The notes under the pieces: generated by a model | Told to the model about the DNA's origin: nothing | The model's input: only the letters and a program-made list of their open reading frames with translations | Databases searched by the model: none | Made by a program: the position numbers and the translations under genes | NCBI GenBank assembly: GCA_965222935.1 | Contig: CBDCVA010000002.1 | Coordinates: 496,001-560,000 of the forward strand | From: CBDCVA01 sp965222935 [NCBI: Candidatus Latescibacterota bacterium] | GTDB lineage: Bacteria > Latescibacterota > CBDCVA01 | Length of the DNA: 64,000 nucleotides | Direction: 5' to 3' | Part shown: positions 1 to 8,590 of the stretch, one piece after another | Layout: each line of letters starts with the position of its first letter | Numbering within the stretch: the first letter of the stretch is position 1

Positions 1-1042
<1,042 letters not shown>

Positions 1043-1052
1043 TCATCCAGGT

Positions 1053-1499
1053 TCACCAGTCAGTCGGAGCTTGTAACGGCGGACGCTCTCGGGCAGCCTC
1101 CATGGTCTCAGCAATCGCGACACAATCCTTGCAGGCCTCCGATATACGGAACTGTGCCATGCACAGCGCGCAGTATCCATCCAGTTCGCGATAGTGCCGG
1201 CAGTCGTGCGCCTCGGTCCACGGCACCTCACAGCCGTGCCTGTGCTGGTCCGCCAATCTGGGCACAAAAGAGACGAAGCAACGTGCGGCATCCCTGAACT
1301 CGCGGACGCGATCCCAGTGATCTCGAAAGTTGTCCAGAACCTTTACATACAGCCCTGTGGGCGCGCGCTTGCCGCCTTCCCAGCGCACCAGGGTTCGCGG
1401 CGCAACGCACAACAGATGCGCCATGGCCTCCTGGGTTAACCCAGCGCGCTTGCGCAGAGCTCTGACCCGTTCGGGCGTCCAGTAGAAGCTACCGACCAT
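1053..1499 (-). CDS. XRE-family regulator with Cys4 zinc-ribbon-like C-terminus
   Basis: 148 aa. Residues about 7-45 form a helix-turn-helix of the XRE/MqsA kind (LTQEAMAHLL, then TLVRWEGGKRAP). The C-terminal half is cysteine- and histidine-rich: after C90 and C100 come two CxxC pairs, C110-x2-C113 and C123-x2-C126, a spacing that suits a structural zinc or iron-sulfur site. The ATG is preceded by GAGGAG. The gene is directly upstream of thiC with a 37-base gap, so a role in controlling thiC or sensing a metal or redox signal is plausible, but that is inference from position. It could also be an orphan antitoxin-like regulator. Confidence 0.8.
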   Translation of the reverse strand: MVGSFYWTPERVRALRKRAGLTQEAMAHLLCVAPRTLVRWEGGKRAPTGLYVKVLDNFRDHWDRVREFRDAARCFVSFVPRLADQHRHGCEVPWTEAHDCRHYRELDGYCALCMAQFRISEACKDCVAIAETMEAARERPPLQAPTDW

Positions 1500-1528
1500 T
1501 GGCTCGCACTCCTCGCTTGGTCAGGTCA

Positions 1529-1558
1529 AATGTATTCCGCGATGTGGACCATTGTCAA
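1529..1558 (-). promoter_or_regulatory. Candidate sigma-70 promoter of the XRE-thiC operon
   Basis: On the minus strand an exact TTGACA (1558-1553) is followed after 18 bases by TACATT (1534-1529), about 30 bases ahead of the XRE start codon. It lies at the breakpoint of the truncated arsC reading the other way. Confidence 0.5.
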
Positions 1559-1929
1559 GAGGGAAAATCGCCAAAGGGCAAAAAACCGCAGCAATGTGGG
1601 ACTCCAGCGCGGGCACCGAACCCTCCAGCGTCAACCCCCGCGCCATCGAGGTGATGGCCGAGGCAGGAGCCGACATCTTCGGCCACGTCTCGAAGAGCCT
1701 CGACGCGGTCTCCCTCGAAGATGTCGACGCCATCATCCCCCTCTGCGGCGACGCCGAGGAGCGATGCTCCAGCGTCCTCGGGCACGTCCATCGCGAGCAC
1801 TGGCCGCTGCCCGATCCTGCACGAGCGGCGGGGACCCATGACGAAGTTCTTGCCGTCTTTCGCAGCGTGCGCGACGAGATTACGCGGCGAGTCAGAGCCC
1901 TCTTCGCCGAGGCCTCACTCAACGGCTGA
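1552..1929 (+). pseudogene. Arsenate reductase (LMW phosphatase type), 5'-truncated
   Basis: The frame encodes the C-terminal two thirds of a thioredoxin-coupled ArsC: SAGTEPSSVNPRAIEVM, then the HVSKSLDAVSLEDVD region, PLCGDAEERC and HWPLPDPA, then the final helix FRSVRDEITRRVRALF. The N-terminal CX5R phosphate loop with the catalytic cysteine is missing. It is replaced by an unrelated stretch (about residues 1-17) that overlaps the promoter region of the opposite XRE gene. No ribosome site is seen. A protein made from this frame could not reduce arsenate. I read it as a deletion remnant; a short expressed protein cannot be excluded. Confidence 0.8.
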
Positions 1930-1951
1930 CTTCGAACGCGTTGTCGCCAGG

Positions 1952-1992
1952 GCGGCTCATCCGTCTGCCTCGCGGTGACAAGGATGAGCCGC
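1952..1992. terminator. 11-bp perfect inverted repeat between convergent genes
   Basis: GCGGCTCATCC (1952-1962) and its exact complement (1982-1992) flank a 19-base loop. It lies between the arsC remnant (+) and the GH32 gene (-), where a shared terminator is expected. No T-run follows, so a simple intrinsic terminator is uncertain. Confidence 0.45.
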
Positions 1993-2069
1993 GCGAACGT
2001 GTCGGCTCGAATGATGGGTTCATCGGCGCCGGTCGATCATAGGCGTATTGCTCATACCCGACGGGCGGG

Positions 2070-3659
2070 CTACTCCCCCTCGCGATCCTTCAGCTCCGAC
2101 CACACGCTGCGCATCCGCCAGGCGTCGAGCGAGACGAGCTTGGCTACACCGCCTCGCGCGAAGACGGAGATACCGCTACTGTCTTCGCGTTCGGGATAGG
2201 CGCGGAGGGTCAGACATTGGCGTCCGTTGGCGAAGACCTCCACGATGCTGCGGTCAACGAAGACGCGCAGGCGCAGCAGTTCGCCCTCTTCGAGTTTGAG
2301 CGGCCCGATCTCTGGGGTGCGCGCGAGGACATCGCTTCGTAGAGACGCGGCCGACACGTCGATCTGAAGGGAACTGCCCCCGGACCTCCTGTCAGTAAAG
2401 GGGCCAGAAAGGGGCCAGTAAACGCAGCGTTGGAACAGCGAGATCCGCGTCTTTTCCGCGCCATCCGGCGAGCGGAGAACGCAAAGCCCGACCTCCCGCG
2501 CCGCGCTGGGATCGATGACCGCCTCGACTTCTATCGCCTTCCCTCCGATCCCTTCCAGCGCGAGCTCCCCATTGGCGGGAACATCCATCGGATCGCAGCG
2601 CCGGTGGCCGAAACGCAAGGATTGAACCTCGGGCGCCGGTTCAATGCTCAGGGCGTTGTCCGTGCTCAACGACAGACACCGAGGCAACGTCATGACATCG
2701 TTCCATCCAGCGGGCTCCTTGCCCTCCTTAACGTTGAACAACGCGAGGAAGCGTCCCCCATCGTCGATCGTGGCCGAAGACGCGTGCAGACTGCCTATCC
2801 CGATGGGACCGTAGTTCATGCGGCCGTGCGCGTCGGGGATGAGGTGATGCGTAGTCCGGTCGTAGTCGCCGACGTAGTACTGCCCGGCGCGCCTGTGGCT
2901 GAAGAACAGGAGCATGTGCTTGCCATTGCCGATGGGCAAGAAATTGGGAACGGCGCCATCTTCGCCCGGCTCGGTGTGGAACCCGCCCTCGATCAACGGG
3001 CCGAGATGCTCCCATGCTGCCAGATCTTTCGAATGGAACACGTGGTCCACGCCCCGGCAATCAACCCCGTTAACGCCGTCCTTGTAGGTGCCCGACAACG
3101 CATAGTAGCCGTCATCTTCCTTCCAGATGCAGGGGTCGAAGACGCGGTAGGGATAACTGTTTTCGTCGATAGGTACAATGGGGATGACGGGATTGTTCGG
3201 GTGCTTTTTCCAGTTCAGCAAGAGCGGGTCGGATGCCGTGGCGATGCTGTTACCCGATCGCGTGCCATGGTAGATGGCGATAACCCGGCCCACTTCGACC
3301 AGTGTCTGGCCGCTGAAGCAGTGTTCTTCCACATCAGGGTAGATGGCGGGTGGCAGGTCCCGCCAGCGGACGAGGTCGTCGCTCACCGTGTGGCCCCAGT
3401 GCACCCGGTCCTGACCTTCGGGCCTGAACTGGTAGAACAGGTGATAACGCCCCTGCCACTGACACAGGCCGTTCGGATCGTTCATGAAGTTTTCCGGCGG
3501 CGAGAAGTGATACAGGGGCCGATATGGGTCGGCGGCCAGGCGTTCGCGCGACTGCTTGAACTTCCATAGATCCTCATCCGTCTCCAAGGCTTCCAGTTGC
3601 TCTTCGAGTGGGCCTGGATATGTCTTCCCCCGCAATGCCTCGAACTTTGCTTCGCCCAT
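2070..3659 (-). CDS. Glycoside hydrolase family 32 (beta-fructosidase type)
   Basis: 529 aa. GH32 enzymes hydrolyse terminal beta-fructosides (sucrose, levan, inulin). The nucleophile motif is FMNDPNG (residues 58-64; usually WMNDPNG). The transition-state box is FDPCIWK in place of RDP, and the acid/base region reads GEDGAVPNFLPI rather than the usual WECPD, marking a divergent subfamily. A C-terminal beta-sandwich ends with FVDRSIVEVFANGR, typical of the family. I start at the ATG at 3659, preceded by GGAG at good spacing; an upstream in-frame extension to 3800 lacks similarity. No signal peptide is evident, so it may be cytoplasmic. It is divergent from the DUF4432 gene, also a carbohydrate-type fold. 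Substrate is unknown. Confidence 0.88.
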   Translation of the reverse strand: MGEAKFEALRGKTYPGPLEEQLEALETDEDLWKFKQSRERLAADPYRPLYHFSPPENFMNDPNGLCQWQGRYHLFYQFRPEGQDRVHWGHTVSDDLVRWRDLPPAIYPDVEEHCFSGQTLVEVGRVIAIYHGTRSGNSIATASDPLLLNWKKHPNNPVIPIVPIDENSYPYRVFDPCIWKEDDGYYALSGTYKDGVNGVDCRGVDHVFHSKDLAAWEHLGPLIEGGFHTEPGEDGAVPNFLPIGNGKHMLLFFSHRRAGQYYVGDYDRTTHHLIPDAHGRMNYGPIGIGSLHASSATIDDGGRFLALFNVKEGKEPAGWNDVMTLPRCLSLSTDNALSIEPAPEVQSLRFGHRRCDPMDVPANGELALEGIGGKAIEVEAVIDPSAAREVGLCVLRSPDGAEKTRISLFQRCVYWPLSGPFTDRRSGGSSLQIDVSAASLRSDVLARTPEIGPLKLEEGELLRLRVFVDRSIVEVFANGRQCLTLRAYPEREDSSGISVFARGGVAKLVSLDAWRMRSVWSELKDREGE

Positions 3660-3779
3660 TAGCCTAACTCCTCGTCCTTGATCAGTTGATCTCCGTAGCC
3701 TGACTGCGTTGATGGCGTTCCATATCGGACTGCGCCCGAGTGGTCCACCCACTATAAGACCCCGAACGCGCGGCTGCAA

Positions 3780-3912
3780 GGTGTCGCCCGGATTCCGCAC
3801 TCCCGTTCCTGCCGCGATTGGGCGCCCGTATAAAAATCATCGTCGTCTTCACGTCCTTGTGGCTTAGCTTCGCGAAAATAGGCACACGGAAGACAGACTG
3901 AATCTCTGGCAT
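3780..3912 (-). pseudogene. Tyrosine recombinase (integrase) C-terminal remnant
   Basis: A minus-strand frame between the divergent GH32 and DUF4432 genes reads LSHKDVKTTMIFIRAPNRG, followed by SAESGRHL. This matches the end of XerC/phage-type integrases (LGHKDVKTTMIYTHVLNRG in many relatives). The active-site tyrosine position is phenylalanine here, and the catalytic Arg/His region and N-terminal domain are absent, so it is a dead fragment. It suggests past insertion of a mobile element. The rest of the 3660-4039 gap shows no further gene. Confidence 0.6.
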
Positions 3913-4039
3913 CGGAAAAGCTCAGACCGGAGACAAGCTCTGGCGTTTCATGGCGACAGGGTGCACTATGAAGTGGAGGGCATGTGGCGGCAGCCGCTGG
4001 CGCCGTTTGAACAAGCACCCATGTGAGAAGGAGGGACAG

Positions 4040-5140
4040 GTGGCCAGGCTTTACGGCAAGGATTACACGCGGAGCGACCTGCGCGAGCGCGTGGGAGACC
4101 TTTCGGCGATCTGCGGCACGAGGCGCTATACGTTCACGGAGGGCATGGCGCAGGGCGTGGATGCCATCGACGTCTGGACGGGGGGCGGCTTCAGGTTCAC
4201 GTGCCTGCCTGGACGGTGCCTCGATGTCTCCTTCGCCGAGTGGCGCGGCACACCGCTTAACTACCGCTCTCCTTCGGGCGAGGCCCACGCGAGCTTCTTC
4301 GAACCCGGGGGGTTCGGCTGGATGCGCGGCTGGTACGGCGGGCTGTTCGTCACCTGCGGCCTGAGCCAGGTGGGCAATCCCAACGCCGATGAGGGGGAGG
4401 AACTGGGCCTCCACGGCCGCGCCTCCTATCTCCCCGCAACAGACGTCAGCCACAGCGGCCATTGGGAGGGCGAAGAGTACCTTATCACGCTCTCGGGGCG
4501 CATGCGCGAGGCGGTCGGTCAGGAAGCCGGCTTCGGCCCGGTCCTGGAGTTGCGCCGCACCCTCACCACGGGCCTTGGTCAAAGCGGCTTCAGCCTCCAC
4601 GACGAGGTGGAGAACCTCGCCTTCAGCCCCTCGCCGCTGATGATGCTCTATCACTTCAACGGCGGCTGGCCCATCATCGATGAGGATAGCCGCCTTATCG
4701 CGCCCACGCGTAGCGTCGAGTACTGGGACGCGGAGGTCGGCGAGGGACCCGCCCCGCACTGGAAGATCGCGCCCCGGATGGACGATTATCCCATCCAGGT
4801 CTACTTCCACGAGACCCAGGCAGCGGCCGACGGCACCGTCGCCGCAGCGCTGGTCAACGACAGCCACGAAAGCGATGGGCTCGGCTTCGCGGTGCGGTGG
4901 CACCAGGAACAGCTTCCGCGTCTGAACATCTGGAAGCACCAGGGCAAGGGGGTCAACGTCGTCGGGCTGGAGCCGTCCAACTGCACCATCGAGGGCCGCA
5001 CCCACGACCGGAAGCAGGGCATCCTACGCTTTCTGGAGCCGGGCGAAGTGGCGACGTTCGACCTCGACTGCCGGGTCCTATCGGGTCACGAAGCCATCGC
5101 TGGCTTCGAGGCTGAGAGCGAGCGGCAACTCGGCCAGTAG
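4040..5140 (+). CDS. DUF4432 family (aldose-1-epimerase-like fold)
   Basis: 366 aa. The sequence matches the DUF4432 family, beta-sandwich proteins related to galactose mutarotases: an N-terminal segment with VDAIDVWTGGGFRFTCLPGR, a glycine-rich centre (WYGGLFVTCGLSQVGNP), the histidine-bearing LGLHGRASYLPA and MLYHFNGGWP, and a late RLNIWKH. These are the places where mutarotases carry substrate-binding His and Glu. The GTG at 4040 is chosen over an upstream ATG because AAGGAGGG precedes it. Adjacent to and divergent from GH32, so a shared carbohydrate role is likely. No biochemical function is assigned to the family with certainty. Confidence 0.85.
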   Translation: MARLYGKDYTRSDLRERVGDLSAICGTRRYTFTEGMAQGVDAIDVWTGGGFRFTCLPGRCLDVSFAEWRGTPLNYRSPSGEAHASFFEPGGFGWMRGWYGGLFVTCGLSQVGNPNADEGEELGLHGRASYLPATDVSHSGHWEGEEYLITLSGRMREAVGQEAGFGPVLELRRTLTTGLGQSGFSLHDEVENLAFSPSPLMMLYHFNGGWPIIDEDSRLIAPTRSVEYWDAEVGEGPAPHWKIAPRMDDYPIQVYFHETQAAADGTVAAALVNDSHESDGLGFAVRWHQEQLPRLNIWKHQGKGVNVVGLEPSNCTIEGRTHDRKQGILRFLEPGEVATFDLDCRVLSGHEAIAGFEAESERQLGQ

Positions 5141-5323
5141 CGCCGCCCTATCCACTAGAGAGGCCGTTCGACGCGCATCGGCGTTCCGAAAGAGATCAGG
5201 GCAGCGATCTGTAGTCGTTCCTCTTCCCCTTGGATAGTTCTGGCCGTCTACCAGGATGTGCCTCCAAGACGGCGCTCTCAGCCCGCTATTGACAAGTGTC
5301 GATTGACACAGTGCACTTTATGG

Positions 5324-5605
5324 ATGATACGGAGCTTCCGACATCGTGGGCTCAAGCGATTCTACGAGCGCGGTGACCGCAGCCTCATTCGTCCCGATCT
5401 GCGAGACCGGGTGGAAGCGATTCTCGCCCAGCTCGATGTCGCCAGTTCCCCCGAGGCGATGCGCATTCCCCACTACCGGCTGCATGCACTGAAAGGTAAT
5501 CTGAAGGGCTATTGGGCATTAACCGTGAAGACCAACTGGCGCATTATCTTCCGCTTTGAAGGCGAGGACATCTATGATGTCGGACTGATCGACTACCACT
5601 CATGA
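5324..5605 (+). CDS. higB: HigB/RelE-type toxin
   Basis: 93 aa. Ribosome-dependent mRNA interferase of the HigB group. Recognisable features are the N-terminal MIRSFRHRGLKRFYERGD, the HALKGNLKGYWALTVKTNWRIIFRF core with the conserved basic and tryptophan positions, and a C-terminal IYDVGLIDYH. The usual length is about 90 residues, so I start at 5324. The toxin-first order with HigA downstream is typical of higBA, but the 106-base gap is longer than usual and is filled by palindromic repeats. The ribosome site is weak. Confidence 0.9.
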   Translation: MIRSFRHRGLKRFYERGDRSLIRPDLRDRVEAILAQLDVASSPEAMRIPHYRLHALKGNLKGYWALTVKTNWRIIFRFEGEDIYDVGLIDYHS

Positions 5606-5609
5606 ACCT

Positions 5610-5679
5610 CCCCGCGGCAAGCCGCGGGGTATCCCGGCTTAGAAGTGCACCACCAAGCGCAGCAAGCTGCGGGGTATCC
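5610..5679. repeat. Two palindromic repeats between higB and higA
   Basis: Two hairpin units share loop CAAG and the 3' flank GGGGTATCC. The first, at 5610-5629, has arms CCCCGCGG and CCGCGGGG. The second, at 5658-5671, has arms CGCAG and CTGCG. The stem differences compensate each other, so structure is kept while sequence drifts. Such REP-like units recur next to toxin-antitoxin genes in other high-GC bacteria (general recollection). They may attenuate or process the higBA transcript. Confidence 0.6.
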
Positions 5680-5711
5680 GACCCGAAAGATGAAGTGAAG
5701 GGAGAACCACC

Positions 5712-6005
5712 ATGCCTATGAAGAACCCACCGCACCCCGGCAGAGTGGTGCGTGTGTCCTGTCTGGAGCCGGTTGGCCTCAACGTCACCGAAGGCGCGAA
5801 GGCCCTCGGCGTCAGTCGACAGGCACTCTCGAACCTCGTAAATGGCCACTCACGTATGTCGGCCGACATGGCGGTACGGCTCGCGAAGGCCTTCGGCTCG
5901 ACGACGGAAACCTGGATACGCTTGCAGGCGGCCTACGACGTCGCGCAAGCACAAGCGCGCGAGGATGAGATCGATGTCAAGCGCTACGAGCAGCAACCGG
6001 CATGA
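5712..6005 (+). CDS. higA: HigA-type antitoxin (HTH)
   Basis: 97 aa. A typical HigA: the N-terminal HPGRVVRVSCLEPVGLNVTE, an XRE helix-turn-helix (EGAKALGVSRQALSNLVNGH) and MSADMAVRLAKAFGSTTETW. It neutralises HigB and represses the operon by binding an operator upstream of higB. The start at 5712 has AGGGAG eight bases upstream. It is followed by a gene-free stretch. Confidence 0.92.
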   Translation: MPMKNPPHPGRVVRVSCLEPVGLNVTEGAKALGVSRQALSNLVNGHSRMSADMAVRLAKAFGSTTETWIRLQAAYDVAQAQAREDEIDVKRYEQQPA

Positions 6006-6531
6006 AGGGGCTTCACCTTGGTGCAGATAACGGCGTGTAGCGGCTCAATTTTGCCTCCGACACACGGCTACCAGCGGCATCAAAGTGTCTCCGTCCGAAA
6101 CCTCCCGGGTTCATGGATTCGCCGCTGGTGGCCGTTCATCCGCATCGCCATCTCGGAGCGTTAACTCGTTCATGAACGAAGGCTTCAGCGAGCCCGAACT
6201 ACCAAGGCGATTCTCCATACCGCGCGAGGGCGATGCCATCGGCACCCACAACGGTCTCCGTTCTCACGGTTGCACTCGAACCCCACGCGGATCGCATTGA
6301 ACGGAGAATCGGTGAAGACTGCGCACGGCGCCGCCCTCTGCCGCGGGCTGAACCTCGTGAAGGAGGACGTCCTTCATCCGGGGCCTTCGATCTCCCCTAC
6401 CGCCCCTGGCCTCGCAGGTGAGAGGTCATCTGACGGAGAGGCCCCTTCGAGCGAGGGGTACTTCCTCTTGACGAGGCCCGTTTCGCCGGGTATCGTGGAA
6501 CGAAGTCTGGCGGCGCAGGCCGCACCGACCG
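6006..6531. other. Gene-free stretch, nothing recognised
   Basis: About 525 bases with no frame that shows protein-like composition, good ribosome site or known motif on either strand. It probably holds the promoter of the redox operon beginning at 6532; I could not pick a convincing -35/-10 pair. Confidence 0.5.
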
Positions 6532-7563
6532 ATGCGATACAACGTCCTGGGACGAACGGGCATCCGCGCTTCCGCGCTGGGCATGGGCACGAATCGCCTG
6601 ACAACGGTGGATAAAGCCCAAGGGATGCGGGTCCTCAACCACGCCCTCGATGTGGGCATCAACTACATCAATACGGGCTACGGCTCGCTCCAGGACACGG
6701 TCGGCCGCGGGATCGGCCACCGTCGCGACGAGTTCGCCATCAGCTCGAAATGCAACGGCTGGCGGGGAGATCGGACGGCCGACGCGGTCCGCAGGGGCAT
6801 CGACGAGAGCCTGCGCCTGTTGCGCATGGACGTGATCGACATCTACGAGCTTCCCAACTGCCCCGACCTGCCGCACCTGGAGATATCATTCGAGCCAGGC
6901 GGCTACATGGACGCGCTCCTGGAAGCGAAGGAGCAGGGGAAAATCCGCTTCATCGGCATCACGGCGCACAGGCCAGACGTGATCGCCGCTGCCCTGCCGC
7001 GCGGCGTCTTCGACACGGCGGTGTTCATGGTCAACGCCGTCGAGCCCTACGGCATCCGGGAACTCTTGCCCCTGGCACATGAGCTTGGCGTCGGGACCGT
7101 CGGCATCCGCGCCATCAGCCACGGCGCGCTGGCCCCGGTGGAAAAGGCGCTGACGTGGTCGCTCCATTCGGGCGTCGACGTGTCGCTCTCGGGGATGCTC
7201 ACCGAACGGGAGGTGGACGAGAACGTGGCCATCGCCGGGCGGGAATTCCCGCCCGAGGAGATCGCCCAGCTTCAGGCGGAGATGGCGTCGCTCCCCGAAA
7301 GCGGCTGCCGAAACTGCGCGATGTGCGCGTGCCCCTATGATCTTTCCATCGGATGGCTCTTGCCGATGCTGCACTACCGCGACCGCTACAGCCTGCTCCC
7401 CGCGGCCGAGGCCACATGGCAAACCTTCGCCGCCAAGGCCCGAGACATCCAGCACATCTGCGACGGCTGCCGCCAGTGCGAACCGATGTGTCCCTACGAC
7501 GTGCCCATTGTCGAGCTGATACACCAGGTGGCTGAGCGCGCCGGGCCCAAAGCTTCCACCTGA
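6532..7563 (+). CDS. Aldo/keto reductase with C-terminal double 4Fe-4S domain
   Basis: 343 aa. The N-terminal about 240 residues are an aldo/keto reductase TIM barrel (VLGRTGIRASALGMGTN start, GKIRFIGIT). The C-terminus holds CRNCAMCACP (from about residue 259) and CDGCRQCEPMCP (from about 310), ferredoxin-type clusters seen in one branch of the family. The catalytic tetrad looks degenerate: the aspartate of the INYxDT motif is Asn (INYINTGY) and the histidine of the YxLH motif is Pro (YELPN), while Tyr and the Lys of ISSK remain. It may therefore be an electron-transfer or non-carbonyl enzyme. It leads a four-gene cluster, 16 bases from the next start. Confidence 0.9.
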   Translation: MRYNVLGRTGIRASALGMGTNRLTTVDKAQGMRVLNHALDVGINYINTGYGSLQDTVGRGIGHRRDEFAISSKCNGWRGDRTADAVRRGIDESLRLLRMDVIDIYELPNCPDLPHLEISFEPGGYMDALLEAKEQGKIRFIGITAHRPDVIAAALPRGVFDTAVFMVNAVEPYGIRELLPLAHELGVGTVGIRAISHGALAPVEKALTWSLHSGVDVSLSGMLTEREVDENVAIAGREFPPEEIAQLQAEMASLPESGCRNCAMCACPYDLSIGWLLPMLHYRDRYSLLPAAEATWQTFAAKARDIQHICDGCRQCEPMCPYDVPIVELIHQVAERAGPKAST

Positions 7564-7579
7564 GAGGAGTGGCCCCCAC

Positions 7580-7933
7580 ATGGTACCGCTGACCTTCTAT
7601 CACAAGAGCACGTGAACGAACTGCCGCAAAGCCAGGCGGGCCCTGGCTGAGCTAGGCGTCGAGCTTCGAGAGCGCGATATGAGCAAGGAACCCCTCTCCG
7701 AGGCGGAACTGGACGCCCTCATCGGTGCGCGCGACCACCGCGATTTCCTCAACACGCGCAACGCCCTCTACCGCGAGCGCGAGATGAAACTTCACCCTCC
7801 CGACCGCACCGAGGCCATCGCCCTCATGGTGCAGGAGCCCAACCTTATCCGCCGGCCCATCCTCATCGCGGGCGACCGCATGGCCCTGGGCTTCGACGAG
7901 GCGGCGTTCCGCGAACTGGCGGGCGCAGTGTGA
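7580..7933 (+). CDS. ArsC/Spx-family thioredoxin-fold protein, candidate selenoprotein (in-frame TGA at codon 12)
   Basis: 117 aa if the TGA at 7613-7615 is read as selenocysteine. The start (ATG 7580, GAGGAG upstream) gives MVPLTFYHKST-U-TNCRKARRAL, an exact fit to the CxxC active site of the COG1393 ArsC/Spx family with U in place of the first Cys. The frame stays open afterwards and shows the family end (EPNLIRRPILI, then ALGFDEAAF). A 7-bp perfect hairpin begins 14 bases after the TGA. Together these argue for Sec insertion. Alternatives are a nonsense mutation or a base error. The role is likely thiol/selenol redox chemistry, arsenate reduction or a regulatory Spx-like function. Neighbours are redox enzymes on the same strand. 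No selA, selB, selC or selD lies in this window. Confidence 0.75.
7613..7648 (+). promoter_or_regulatory. Candidate UGA codon plus bacterial SECIS hairpin
   Basis: After the TGA (7613-7615) and 14 bases, AGCCAGG (7630-7636) pairs perfectly with CCTGGCT (7642-7648) around the 5-base loop CGGGC. The TGA-to-loop distance of 21 bases and a G among the first two loop bases fit the loose consensus for bacterial SECIS elements. The hairpin lies within the coding frame, as bacterial elements must. Confidence 0.6.
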
Positions 7934-7969
7934 GAGCGCTACAGCCCCTTCTCCGTCGCTAGGCATTCG

Positions 7970-8590
7970 ATGATCGTCGAGTGCTTCACCGTCGGTCCCT
8001 TCGAGGAAAATACCTACCTTCTCGGCGACGAGGAGAGCAGCGCGGGTTATGTGATCGACCCCGGTGGCCCACCCGAGCCGGTGCTGGAAGCCGTGGCGCG
8101 CCACGGCCTGGAGCTTCTGGGCATCATCAATACGCATGGCCACGTCGATCACGTCGCGGGCGTGTCGGCGCTCCAAGAGAAGACTGGCCTGGGGTTCGCG
8201 ATGAGCGAGGCGGACGCCTTCCTGCTGGAAGCCCTGCCCGACACGGCAGCCTTTTACGGCCTGGGCGAGGTCGCCATCCCGCGGATCGACCGGCCGATTA
8301 ACGCCGGCGATAGGTTCCCACTCGGTGAGCGGACGATCAGAGTGCGCGCCACGCCCGGCCATAGCCCCGGCAGCGTGACGTTCCTGGTCGAGGACCTAGC
8401 GTTCGTGGGCGATGCGCTCTTCGCCGGCTCCATCGGCAGGACGGACCTGCCCGGCGGCGACCTGGACGTCCTGCTCGAATCCATCCAAGGAGAGCTCCTG
8501 ATCCTAGCCGATGCGACGACCGTCTACGCGGGCCACGGACCCGTCACGACCATCGGACAGGAGCGCCGGACGAATCCTTTCCTCCGTTGA
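7970..8590 (+). CDS. MBL-fold hydrolase, glyoxalase II type
   Basis: 206 aa. Cytoplasmic metallo-beta-lactamase-fold hydrolase. The metal motif THGHVDH follows the strand LLGIINT; TPGHSPGSVTF supplies the next histidine, VGDALFAGSIGRTD the bridging aspartate and YAGHGPVTTIGQERRTNPF the last His. This is the short, glyoxalase-II-like or persulfide-dioxygenase-like class. It follows the candidate selenoprotein by 36 bases and its stop overlaps the SagB start, so it belongs to the same operon. The substrate is most likely a thioester such as S-lactoylglutathione or a related thiol adduct. Confidence 0.93.
   Translation: MIVECFTVGPFEENTYLLGDEESSAGYVIDPGGPPEPVLEAVARHGLELLGIINTHGHVDHVAGVSALQEKTGLGFAMSEADAFLLEALPDTAAFYGLGEVAIPRIDRPINAGDRFPLGERTIRVRATPGHSPGSVTFLVEDLAFVGDALFAGSIGRTDLPGGDLDVLLESIQGELLILADATTVYAGHGPVTTIGQERRTNPFLR

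Noticed and set aside
3752-5005. 417-residue minus-strand frame over the DUF4432 gene
   Set aside because: Shadow of the plus-strand gene; no ribosome site or family similarity except the integrase scrap, which is in another frame.
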